From Rikenellaceae bacterium (lineage in GTDB: Bacteria > Bacteroidota > Bacteroidia > Bacteroidales > Rikenellaceae), in NCBI GenBank assembly GCA_020859745.1, contig JAJBVQ010000273.1:1-18802 (forward strand): a stretch of DNA of 18,802 bases, written 5' to 3'. This document shows positions 7,054 through 13,826 of the stretch, in pieces. Within the stretch, counting starts at the first letter, position 1. Every line of letters begins with the position of its first letter. Below the pieces are notes generated by a model. The model was not told where the DNA came from. It was given only the letters and a program-made list of their open reading frames with translations, and searched no databases. A program made the translations under genes and the position numbers.

Positions 7054-7310
7054 CTTTGGGTTGGAGGGAACTGCCGCTTTTGGGACAAAGGAGGGCCCGT
7101 TGTGGCTTTCCGGACTGTAACTACTCTAAGTCTCCGCGTTAGCGGGTCGGGCCGGAGCCACCCCCGGCGGAGGGCCGCAATATTCGCAATGCTCATTTGC
7201 GGCTCCGCTGGCTCCGGGCCTGCCGCTGCGCGGGGATATAGAGTAGTTGCAGCCCTAAAGTCCAACGGACCCACTGTCCCCAAAGCGGATGTTTTCTCCA
7301 ACCCCCAAAA
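7054..7310. repeat. Large nested palindromic intergenic repeat, copy 1
   Basis: This roughly 257-base element fills the gap between two convergent genes. The outer arms are 7054-7127 and 7239-7310. Reverse-complemented, the right arm aligns with the left through GGGTTGGAG, CCGCTTT, GGGACA, CCGTTG and CAACTACTC / TAACTACTC, with scattered differences. Inside lie a perfect 9-base stem (CCGGAGCCA at 7152-7160 with TGGCTCCGG at 7209-7217) and an innermost stem (GCCGCAA at 7174-7180 with TTGCGGC at 7197-7203). The whole can fold as one long hairpin from either strand, and may serve as a bidirectional terminator. It shares arms and core with 12715-12985 and 12611-12660. No protein-coding frame in it is credible. 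Confidence 0.75.
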
Positions 7311-7334
7311 GGGCGTAGGTTAAACGGACGAAAA

Positions 7335-9146
7335 TTAGATACGTCCCCGGAAGATGATTCCCATTTCGCACTCCGCGCAGTGGAACGCCAGCTCCAGCCT
7401 GACGCCGTTGTTTTCCAGAAAAAGTTTTTCGCCCCGGAGTTCCGGATGCTCTTTCAGGCACGTTCCCATCTCGCGGCGGATGCAGTACGGCGTGCGCATC
7501 ACCTCCCTCCCGGAAAAGTCCGGATCATCCTGCACCTCCAAAGCCATCTCGGACAGTTCGACACCCGCCTCGCGGTAGAACCTTTCCGCCAGCGAATTGG
7601 CCGCATTGGCCCGGAAGTCCCCTTCGATCCCCGGCGGCATAACAGGCATGTTCTCCGGGCGTACATACGGCGCCGGTCGGCGGTAAGCCGCCCACCGGTT
7701 TTTCAGCAACTCCGCCAGCACCTCCCGTCGCAGTGCGTTCAGTTCCGACGCCGGAATAAACGGCAATGGCCCTGCCGAAACGTCAGGTGCCCTAACCTCC
7801 GTTATTTCGAAAATCGTCCCGCCGCTCTTCGAGAAAGCATTGCGGATATTGCGTTCCGCCAATTCCCGGTTCGATGCCGGGTCATAGCCCTCCGGTAACG
7901 GAATGGTCGCCGTAACACCCGTTTCGTCCGTCGCCGTGACAAGCGGCGGCGAGAACCGGATCGTTGCCGCGATATGCCGTGTGGCGGACGGCCTGAACGA
8001 CCGGTCCTGGTTGCGGAAAACCTCCGTTCCGGCCGGTATGTCAGCCGTTCGGTTCAGGAACAGCCGGTTCCTTTCCGCGCGGTTTACGGAGCACCCCTCC
8101 AGTTTTCCCGAATGGGTCAGGAAACAGATCCCGTCCCCGTTATTCACGACGATCCCCGGCCGCAGTTTCAGCGTCAGCACCGGGCCGTCGGAGCCGGAAA
8201 CCGTACCGATCGACTCCCCGACCGACTTTGCCTCCGGAGCCAGCACGCCCCGCCGTTTTCCCTCCCAGAAATAGGTGGTGAAGCCCCGCGAAAAGCTTTT
8301 CGACGGGTTCGGCGTGAAATCGCACGCCACTGTACCGGCGGAGGTGCGCGGCACGCCCAAAGCATTTAGCCGTTCATGGTAGTAGGCCGTGTTGTTGACC
8401 ACATAGCCTTCCTCTTTCAACCGACCCTCGATCTTCAGCGAGCATACCCCGGCCCCGATCAGTTCCCCCAGCCGATCACTCAGGTTCAGGTCGCGCACCG
8501 ACAGCAGGTGCCTGTCCCGCACCAGTAGTTGCCCCCGGTCGTTGTAGAGGTTGTACTGCGACCGGCAGGGTTGGGCGCAGCCGCCCCGGTTGCCGCCCCG
8601 CCCGCACAAGGCGTGGCCCAGGTAGCATTGTCCGCTGTACGAGACGCAGATCGCCCCGTGCACGAACGCCTCCAGTTCGATATGCTCCGGCAGCGCCGCG
8701 CGGATAGCGCGTATCTGTCCCAAAGTTGCTCCCCGTTCCAGCACGATGCGCGAAAAGCCCGCCGCCGCGAGGAACGCAGCCCGTTCGGGCGTAAGGTTGA
8801 ACGTCTGCGTCGAGGCGTGTAAGGCCATCGGCGGCAATGCCATCCGCGTGAAAGCCATGTCCTGCACGATCAGCGCATCGACGCCCGCTTCGTAAGCCGC
8901 CCATGCGGTCTTTTCAGCCGCCGCCAGCTCGCCTTCGAACAACAGCGTGTTCATCGTCAGGTAGACTTGCGCCCCGAAACCGTGGGCGTATTCCGCCAAA
9001 GAGGCGATGTCGTCCATGGCGTTTCCCGCCGCTTCGCGGGCGCCGAACCGCTCGGCGCCGATATATACCGCGTCGGCGCCCGCGTCTATGGCGGCCCTTC
9101 CGATCTCCGCATTTCCCGCCGGGGCCAGTAATTCTGTCTTAGTCAT
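7335..9146 (-). CDS. rlhA: U32 family protein, RlhA-like (23S rRNA hydroxylation)
   Basis: The 603-residue product belongs to the U32 'peptidase' family with the extra DUF3656-type region. In E. coli this architecture is RlhA (formerly YdcP), needed for 5-hydroxylation of 23S rRNA C2501 with prephenate as cofactor source; shorter relatives act on tRNA (TrhP/YegQ). It begins MTKTELLAPAGNAE, the usual U32 start. It has the Cys cluster ICVSYSGQC (Cys167, Cys174), Cys181, NRGGCAQPC (Cys190, Cys194) and GVCSLKIEGRLK (Cys235), thought to bind iron-sulfur. A C-terminal FHCAECEMGI is seen in Bacteroidetes members. I chose the ATG at 9146 because the upstream 53 codons look like repeat-derived DNA and the family starts here. 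Despite the family name, protease activity is doubtful. It is separated from the M16 gene upstream by 220 bases. Confidence 0.85.
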   Translation of the reverse strand: MTKTELLAPAGNAEIGRAAIDAGADAVYIGAERFGAREAAGNAMDDIASLAEYAHGFGAQVYLTMNTLLFEGELAAAEKTAWAAYEAGVDALIVQDMAFTRMALPPMALHASTQTFNLTPERAAFLAAAGFSRIVLERGATLGQIRAIRAALPEHIELEAFVHGAICVSYSGQCYLGHALCGRGGNRGGCAQPCRSQYNLYNDRGQLLVRDRHLLSVRDLNLSDRLGELIGAGVCSLKIEGRLKEEGYVVNNTAYYHERLNALGVPRTSAGTVACDFTPNPSKSFSRGFTTYFWEGKRRGVLAPEAKSVGESIGTVSGSDGPVLTLKLRPGIVVNNGDGICFLTHSGKLEGCSVNRAERNRLFLNRTADIPAGTEVFRNQDRSFRPSATRHIAATIRFSPPLVTATDETGVTATIPLPEGYDPASNRELAERNIRNAFSKSGGTIFEITEVRAPDVSAGPLPFIPASELNALRREVLAELLKNRWAAYRRPAPYVRPENMPVMPPGIEGDFRANAANSLAERFYREAGVELSEMALEVQDDPDFSGREVMRTPYCIRREMGTCLKEHPELRGEKLFLENNGVRLELAFHCAECEMGIIFRGRI

Positions 9147-9366
9147 AATTTTGTATAGGAAACCCCATGTCAGGCCTCCGTTGGCTTCGGGTCCGGATGA
9201 AAAACGTACGATTAAACTTTCGGGTCGACCGCCCGGGAGGTGCCGCTTGTCAGCCGCGATAGCGGATGATTGCGGGCCTCCCGTGGGGAGGCGTCCGGCC
9301 CGCACGGCTCACTGCGTTCGCCGACTGGGGTCGACTATATGTAAACCTCGGTAATTAACTGTACGG
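9147..9366. other. Intergenic spacer with GC-rich hairpin
   Basis: This gap between two minus-strand genes has no credible gene. Its 9269-9322 part is a nested hairpin related to the repeats (listed separately). No exact TAnnTTTG box was seen upstream of the U32 start, so that gene may be read through from the M16 gene or use a diverged promoter. Confidence 0.45.
9269..9322. repeat. Partial repeat copy with nested hairpin
   Basis: The stretch aligns by eye with 12859-12913. Both read ATTGC..., a C/G-rich palindrome, CCGGCC or CCGGCCTG, then GCACGGCTCACTGCGTTCG versus GCGCGGCTCGCTGCGCTCG. Here GCGGGCC (9272-9278) pairs with GGCCCGC (9297-9303), enclosing CTCCC-GTG-GGGAG (9278-9290). It lies downstream of the M16 stop at 9367 and may help terminate that transcript. 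Confidence 0.5.
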
Positions 9367-12216
9367 TTATTCGCCAACGGGTTCCTCCGGCAGCTGCACC
9401 ACCGTGCAGACATTGTTCTGCCCGAACGCTTCCGCCGCCGTGGCGCGTATCGTTTCCGGCGTCAGGGCCTGCACCGCCGCCTCGTAGCCCGCGTACCGGT
9501 CGTTGTCGTTCAGGTACCAGCTGGTCAAGTAGCCCAGCCATGTGCCGTTGTGGATCAGCCCGTCGCGGTACTGTTTCAGGAAGAACTCCTTAGTCTTGGT
9601 CAGCTCCTCGTCCGTCGCGCCGCCTGCCGACAGGGTTTCGATCTCCTGCGCCACCAGCGGCAGCAACTCGCCGATCTTGGCCGTGTCCGTCTCGAAGAAT
9701 ATCTGGAAAGCGAACCGCGGCAGCGGCACCTTTTGGTAGGTCATCGACACGCCGACGCCATAGGTTCCGCCCTTCTCCTCGCGGATCGACTTGGTGTACC
9801 GCATTTCGAGGATATAACGGATCGCCTCCAGGTTGATATTGCGTGACAGGGTGTAAGGCAACTCGCCCGTGTAGAGCTCGATGGCCGTCACCTTCGGGGT
9901 CTGGAGCGGCGTCTTGTACATATTCTGCACGATGCCCGGCAGCGGCAGGACGATGTAATCGCCCCACTGAGGGGCTTTCCCCTTTTTCGAGGGCAGCGAT
10001 CCGAGGTACTTCTCGGCCAGCGGCCGCAGCGAATCCACAGAGATATTTCCCACGAAGACGAAAGTCATGCCGCTGGCGTCCGAGAAGAACTGCCGGTAGA
10101 GCTGTTCGGTACGCTCCAGAGAGATCGTGTCCAGCACCTTTCGGCTGAGCTGCATGAACACGCGCGGGCTGTGCCCGTAAACCGTCTGCAACAGGCTGTC
10201 CTGCAGGATGTAATTCGGGTTTTTCACCACGTTCGGCAGCAGCGAGCGGAACTGATTCATCAGCACGTTCCAGTCGCCGCGGTCGAAGCGCGGGGCGGTG
10301 TAGTACAGGTAGGTGAGCTGCATCAGCGTCTCGATGTCCTTGGGCGAGCAGCTGCCGTTGAACCCCTCCGACAGTGAGCCGATATTCGGCGTGACGCCCG
10401 CGATCTTGCCCGTCAGCAGCTTATTCAGCTCCGTGCGCGAGAAATCGCCCACTCCGGCCATCCCCAGGTAGGCCGGCAGCACGTTGAGGTTGTACAGGTC
10501 GGTTATGCTTTCGACCGTGGACATGCCCCCCTTCCGGAATGCGCTCATCTGCACCTCGTCCGCTTTCAGCTCCGTCGGCTTGACGATCACCCGCACGCCG
10601 TTCCTGAGGGTCAGCACCGTGGAACCGTATTTCCCCTCCGCCGTCCGGGTCACCGGCGAACCCGCAAGCCCCGAAGCGTCCATCAGGGCCGTGGCCTGCG
10701 TACCGTCTTTATAGGCTTCGATCTCGGCCGTTTTCACCTTCTCGGTAACGGCGATGATCGCCGCTTCGGAAGGCATCGCCACGCCCGCTTTTTCGGGCAG
10801 CGAGATAAGGATGGCGCTGTTGCGGTCGTGCACCCACTTCGCCGCCTCGGTATTCACATCCGCCAGCGTGATAGCGTCCAGCATCCGCCGCGTGATCGCC
10901 AGATCCTGTTCCGGCGTCAGGTAAGGAGTACCGTCCTCGAAATGGTCCATGTATTTTTGGGCGAATTCGCCGTTCTTGCGGTCGTTGCGGTTTTCGAAGT
11001 AGCTCTCGGTGCCCCGCATGATCTCCGTCTTGGCCCGGTCGAGTTCCGACTGCGTGAAACCGTTGCGCTGCATCCGGTAGATCTCGGTATAGAGCGCCTC
11101 CAGCGTCCGGAGCGCCTCGCCCTCGCGGGCGGTGCCGCTCACGAAGAAGGCGTCGAACGGTTTAACAACCGAACTGTAGCCGCCCCCGGCCCCCAGGAAC
11201 GGTGCGTCCTCTTTCCGGGAGATTTCGCTGAACCGTTCGTTCAGCATCCGCCCGGCCAGCGAATTGACATATTCGTGCCAGATCCGCTCCATCCCGTCAT
11301 AGCGTTCGGTAAGGGGTTTTTCGCGGAAGAGCACCTCGACCGAGGTGGCGGTCAGTTCCGGGTCGGAGGTCACCGAGACCAGCGGCCGTTCGTTGTCCTC
11401 CACGGTGACCTCGGCCTTCGGCGTCCGCACTTTGGGCGCGCCGATGTCGGCCATGGTCCGTCGCAGCTTCTGTTCCATGCTGTCCACGTCGAAGTCGCCG
11501 ACGATCATGAAGGCCTGCATGTCGGGCCGGTACCAGCGGTGGTAGAAGTCGCGAAGCTCCTGGTATTTGAAGGTTTTGAGCACCTCCTGGTTGCCGATCA
11601 CGTTGCGCCGGGCGTAAAGCGAGTTGTTGAAGAGCACCGGGGCCTGTTTTTCGAAGATGCGCCGCTGGGCGTTGTTCCCCTGCCGCCACTCCTCGATGAT
11701 CACGCCGCGCTCTTTGTCGATGTCGGCGGTGTCGAGGGTGATATGGCCGGCCCAGTCGTGCAGGATCAGCAGCGCCGAATCGACGATCCCGGCCCGCGTG
11801 AGGGGCACGTTGAGGATCATGTAGGTGGTCTGTTCCTGTCCGGTGGCGGCGTTGAGGTTCTCGCCGAAACGCACGCCGACGGTCGAGAGCCAGTCGATCA
11901 TCGTGTTCTCCGGAAAGTGCTGTGAACCGTTGAAGGCCATATGTTCGAGGAAGTGGGCCAGTCCGTTCTGCGAATCCTCCTCCTGGATCGCCCCGACTTT
12001 ATAATAGATGTGGAAGTCGGCCCGGTCGGCGGGCTTGGCGTTGTGTTTGAGGTAGTAGGTGATGCCGCTGGGCAGCACGCCGACGCGGACGCTGCTGTCC
12101 ACCGGGACGGCTTCGCCGGCGGCGGGTTTCTGGGCGCTGAGGGGACGGATGGCGGTGACGGCGGCGGCCAGCAATAGGATGGCGCGCAGGAGGAAGGTGC
12201 GGGAACGGGGTTTCAT
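9367..12216 (-). CDS. Periplasmic M16 family zinc metallopeptidase
   Basis: The 949-residue product is a two-half M16 (pitrilysin/insulinase-type) peptidase. A signal peptide is clear: basic MKPRSR, hydrophobic core to about residue 23, and cleavage likely after LSA before Gln29. The inverted zinc motif HFLEH is at 88-92 (zinc ligands His88 and His92, catalytic Glu91). The third ligand is Glu176 in ERGVIIEEWRQ, 84 residues after His92, slightly longer than in pitrilysin. Typical neighbours include GSQHFPENTMIDWL and ENLNAATGQEQTTY. The second half (from about 530, TLRNGVRVIVKPTELKADEV) repeats the M16 fold without HxxEH, as expected for the inactive half. Such enzymes degrade peptides in a closed chamber; the substrate cannot be told from sequence. 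It is monocistronic or leads into the U32 gene 220 bases downstream. Confidence 0.93.
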   Translation of the reverse strand: MKPRSRTFLLRAILLLAAAVTAIRPLSAQKPAAGEAVPVDSSVRVGVLPSGITYYLKHNAKPADRADFHIYYKVGAIQEEDSQNGLAHFLEHMAFNGSQHFPENTMIDWLSTVGVRFGENLNAATGQEQTTYMILNVPLTRAGIVDSALLILHDWAGHITLDTADIDKERGVIIEEWRQGNNAQRRIFEKQAPVLFNNSLYARRNVIGNQEVLKTFKYQELRDFYHRWYRPDMQAFMIVGDFDVDSMEQKLRRTMADIGAPKVRTPKAEVTVEDNERPLVSVTSDPELTATSVEVLFREKPLTERYDGMERIWHEYVNSLAGRMLNERFSEISRKEDAPFLGAGGGYSSVVKPFDAFFVSGTAREGEALRTLEALYTEIYRMQRNGFTQSELDRAKTEIMRGTESYFENRNDRKNGEFAQKYMDHFEDGTPYLTPEQDLAITRRMLDAITLADVNTEAAKWVHDRNSAILISLPEKAGVAMPSEAAIIAVTEKVKTAEIEAYKDGTQATALMDASGLAGSPVTRTAEGKYGSTVLTLRNGVRVIVKPTELKADEVQMSAFRKGGMSTVESITDLYNLNVLPAYLGMAGVGDFSRTELNKLLTGKIAGVTPNIGSLSEGFNGSCSPKDIETLMQLTYLYYTAPRFDRGDWNVLMNQFRSLLPNVVKNPNYILQDSLLQTVYGHSPRVFMQLSRKVLDTISLERTEQLYRQFFSDASGMTFVFVGNISVDSLRPLAEKYLGSLPSKKGKAPQWGDYIVLPLPGIVQNMYKTPLQTPKVTAIELYTGELPYTLSRNINLEAIRYILEMRYTKSIREEKGGTYGVGVSMTYQKVPLPRFAFQIFFETDTAKIGELLPLVAQEIETLSAGGATDEELTKTKEFFLKQYRDGLIHNGTWLGYLTSWYLNDNDRYAGYEAAVQALTPETIRATAAEAFGQNNVCTVVQLPEEPVGE

Positions 12217-12268
12217 AGTCTTTGGTTTCGAAGGTCCTATTTTTTGGCTTATTGTCGTAAAATTGTGA

Positions 12269-12301
12269 TAAAGTTACTTTTTTTTCTAATTTTACGCTCA
12301 A
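12269..12301 (-). promoter_or_regulatory. Candidate promoter for the M16 peptidase
   Basis: The minus strand carries TAACTTTA (12269-12276), one base off TAnnTTTG. TTG at 12299-12301 is 22 bases upstream, near the -33 spacing used in Bacteroidetes. The leader to the ATG at 12216 would be about 45 bases. Confidence 0.4.
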
Positions 12302-12412
12302 TATAAGTATCATAATTCGCTCTTTGCGGGATTCGGCGGATGTCGTCGGGATTTTCTTCTTTTCTTCTTGCTAAAGGGATCCCGGAAGGAGGGGTTGAAA
12401 CACTTTCGTACC

Positions 12413-12589
12413 ATGAACGAGGAAAAAGTATTGGCGCTTCTCAAGGCGCAGGGTGTGCCGATGAAGTCTGCCGAGATGGCCGAAGCTACGGGACTGCCGA
12501 AATCGGAGGTCGATAAAGCGATCAAAAACCTGGTCAAGGAGGGCAAGGCGGAATCCCCCAAACGCTGCTTCTATTCGGCAGTCAAATAA
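12413..12589 (+). CDS. Small winged-helix-like DNA-binding protein
   Basis: The 58-residue protein starting MNEEKVLALLKAQG has a short winged-helix pattern. Helix 1 is about 2-11, helix 2 is SAEMAEATG (17-25), a recognition-type helix is KSEVDKAIKNLVKEG (29-43), and a basic wing is GKAESPKRCFYSA. This is the MarR/ArsR-like layout reduced to one domain; it has no dimerisation helices or ligand-binding part. The frame is open further upstream to 12368, but that segment (MLKGSRKEGLKHFRT) is outside the domain, so I chose the ATG at 12413. It stands alone, divergent from the M16 gene and followed by a palindromic element. It could be a DNA-binding regulator or a nucleoid-type protein; the target is unknown. 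Confidence 0.75.
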   Translation: MNEEKVLALLKAQGVPMKSAEMAEATGLPKSEVDKAIKNLVKEGKAESPKRCFYSAVK

Positions 12590-12713
12590 AATCATAGGGT
12601 TAAAATTAAATTTCCGCGTCAGCGGTCAGCCCTCAGCCACCCCCGGCGGAGGGCTGCAATCTGCGATTTCGCCTCCGCTAGCTGCGGGACGGTATAAAAC
12701 CCTACGATTTTTT
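12588..12713. repeat. Inverted-repeat element after the small HTH gene
   Basis: AT-rich arms AAAATCATAGGGTTA (from 12588) and TAAAACCCTACGATTTT (to about 12711) enclose a GC-rich core. The core segment 12611-12660 aligns closely with 7131-7181 of repeat copy 1 (both contain AGCCACCCCCGGCGGAGGG followed by CTGCAAT or CCGCAAT). On the plus strand the right arm ends in a T-run, so it may terminate the HTH gene, whose stop codon overlaps the left arm. Confidence 0.6.
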
Positions 12714-12714
12714 T

Positions 12715-12985
12715 GCATTGGGTTGGAGGCAACTGCCGCTTTCTTGAAAGAAAAGGTTGAGTCAGCTGCTCTACTCCTTAGGCTCTGCATCCTCAGCTTT
12801 GGGGGGCATACAGGGCCGGAGCCAGCGGAGGCGCAATCGCGGCGCGGCAGCGCAAGAATTGCAGTCCTCCGCCCGGGATGGCTCCGGCCTGCGCGGCTCG
12901 CTGCGCTCGCCGCCCAAACGAGTAGTTACAGCCCGGAAAGCCACAACAGGGCCTCTTGGTTCACAAAAGAACAGTACCCTCAAAC
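12715..12985. repeat. Large nested palindromic intergenic repeat, copy 2
   Basis: It has the same plan as the element at 7054-7310. The outer arms are 12718-12780 (GGGTTGGAGGCAACTGCCGC...) and 12919-12985 (GAGTAGTTACAGCCCGGAAAG...). An inner perfect 11-base stem, GGCCGGAGCCA (12814-12824) with TGGCTCCGGCC (12879-12889), continues as GCGGAGG (12825-12831) with CCTCCGC (12866-12872). The right arm, reverse-complemented, matches 7091-7126 with few differences (both have GTTGTGGCTTTCCGG). Sharing of both arm sequence and inner stem between two loci argues for a true repeat family rather than chance GC-rich hairpins. Together with the preceding element it accounts for most of the 477-base gap before the ung gene. 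Confidence 0.75.
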
Positions 12986-13066
12986 ACAATCCGAATAAAC
13001 ATACGATAAATTTTCCGAGGAGCCGTACGGTCCCCTTTTCCGTCGAACCAACGAAACCGAAACCAC

Positions 13067-13731
13067 ATGTCGAACGTCAAGATAGAGCCCACGTGGCAGG
13101 AACTCCTCACAGGTGAGTTCGAGAAACCCTATTTCAGCCAGTTGACCGCCTTCGTGCGCGAGCAGTACATGACCCACGTGGTCTATCCGCCCGCCGCCAA
13201 TATTTTCCGGGCCTTCAACTGCTGTCCCGTCGACCGGCTCAAAGTCGTATCATCGGGCAAGACCCCTACCACAACGAAGGGCAGGCCAACGGGCTGTGCT
13301 TTTCCGTCGCCGCCGGGACGCAATTTCCCCCGTCGCTGCAAAACATCCTCAAGGAGGTGAGCGACGATACCGGCGCGCCATACCCCCAGACCGGGGAACT
13401 CGACCGCTGGGCCCGGCAGGGCGTGCTGATGCTCAACGCCGTGCTCACCGTGCAGGCCCACAGCCCGGCCTCGCACGCTAACCGCGGCTGGGAAACCTTT
13501 ACCGACGCCGTGGTGCGGGCCGTCGCGCAGCGGAAGAAAAACGTCGTCTATATGCTGTGGGGCTCCTATGCCCAGCGGAAAGCCGCCGTGGTGAATCCGT
13601 CCGAAAACTGCATCCTGACCGCTCCGCACCCGTCGCCCCTCTCCGCCTTCCGGGGATTCTTCGGCTGCAAGCACTTCAGCAAGGCCAACGAATACCTCGT
13701 TTCGACCGGACAGGAGCCGATCGTCTGGTAA
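13067..13731 (+). pseudogene. ung: Uracil-DNA glycosylase, frameshifted
   Basis: Family 1 uracil-DNA glycosylase removes uracil from DNA to start base-excision repair. The N-terminal 60 codons (MSNVKIEPTWQELL to RLKVV, to 13246) are in one frame. The rest, beginning IIGQDPYHNEGQANGLCFSV at 13249, is in another. One base is missing after 13248: restoring it gives a standard VVIIGQDPYH block and a 221-residue protein, the usual length. Catalytic Asp (residue 66 of the restored protein, Asp64 in E. coli) and His188 in APHPSPLSAFRGFFG are intact, as are WARQGVLMLNAVLTV, SHANRGWETFTD and YMLWGSYAQ. The N-terminal fragment alone lacks the active site. There is no other damage, so the lesion is recent or a sequencing error. 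It lies 96 bases upstream of the helicase gene. Confidence 0.9.
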
Positions 13732-13826
13732 ATCCTTATTTTTACGGCTACAATTTCCGGAACCGGCTGTCCGTTCGCTTTCCAGAGCCTACGGGCCGCT
13801 CTTTCCGTTTTCCCGATTGAAACTTT

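Noticed and set aside
7042..7334. CRISPR array or coding frame in the convergent gap
   Set aside because: Repeats are inverted arms of one palindrome, not regularly spaced direct repeats; open frames are Arg/Pro-rich and overlap the palindrome on both strands.
10828..11925. 365-codon plus-strand frame within the M16 gene
   Set aside because: Antisense shadow of a well-supported peptidase gene; no recognisable motif or promoter.
12386..12392. AAGGAGG as a Shine-Dalgarno sequence for the small HTH gene
   Set aside because: It lies 20 bases before the ATG, too far, and Bacteroidetes genes here do not use Shine-Dalgarno sites.
13247..13360. Programmed frameshift in ung
   Set aside because: No slippery heptamer, stop codon or stimulatory structure at the shift point; ung is not known for recoding. 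A mutation or sequencing error is simpler.
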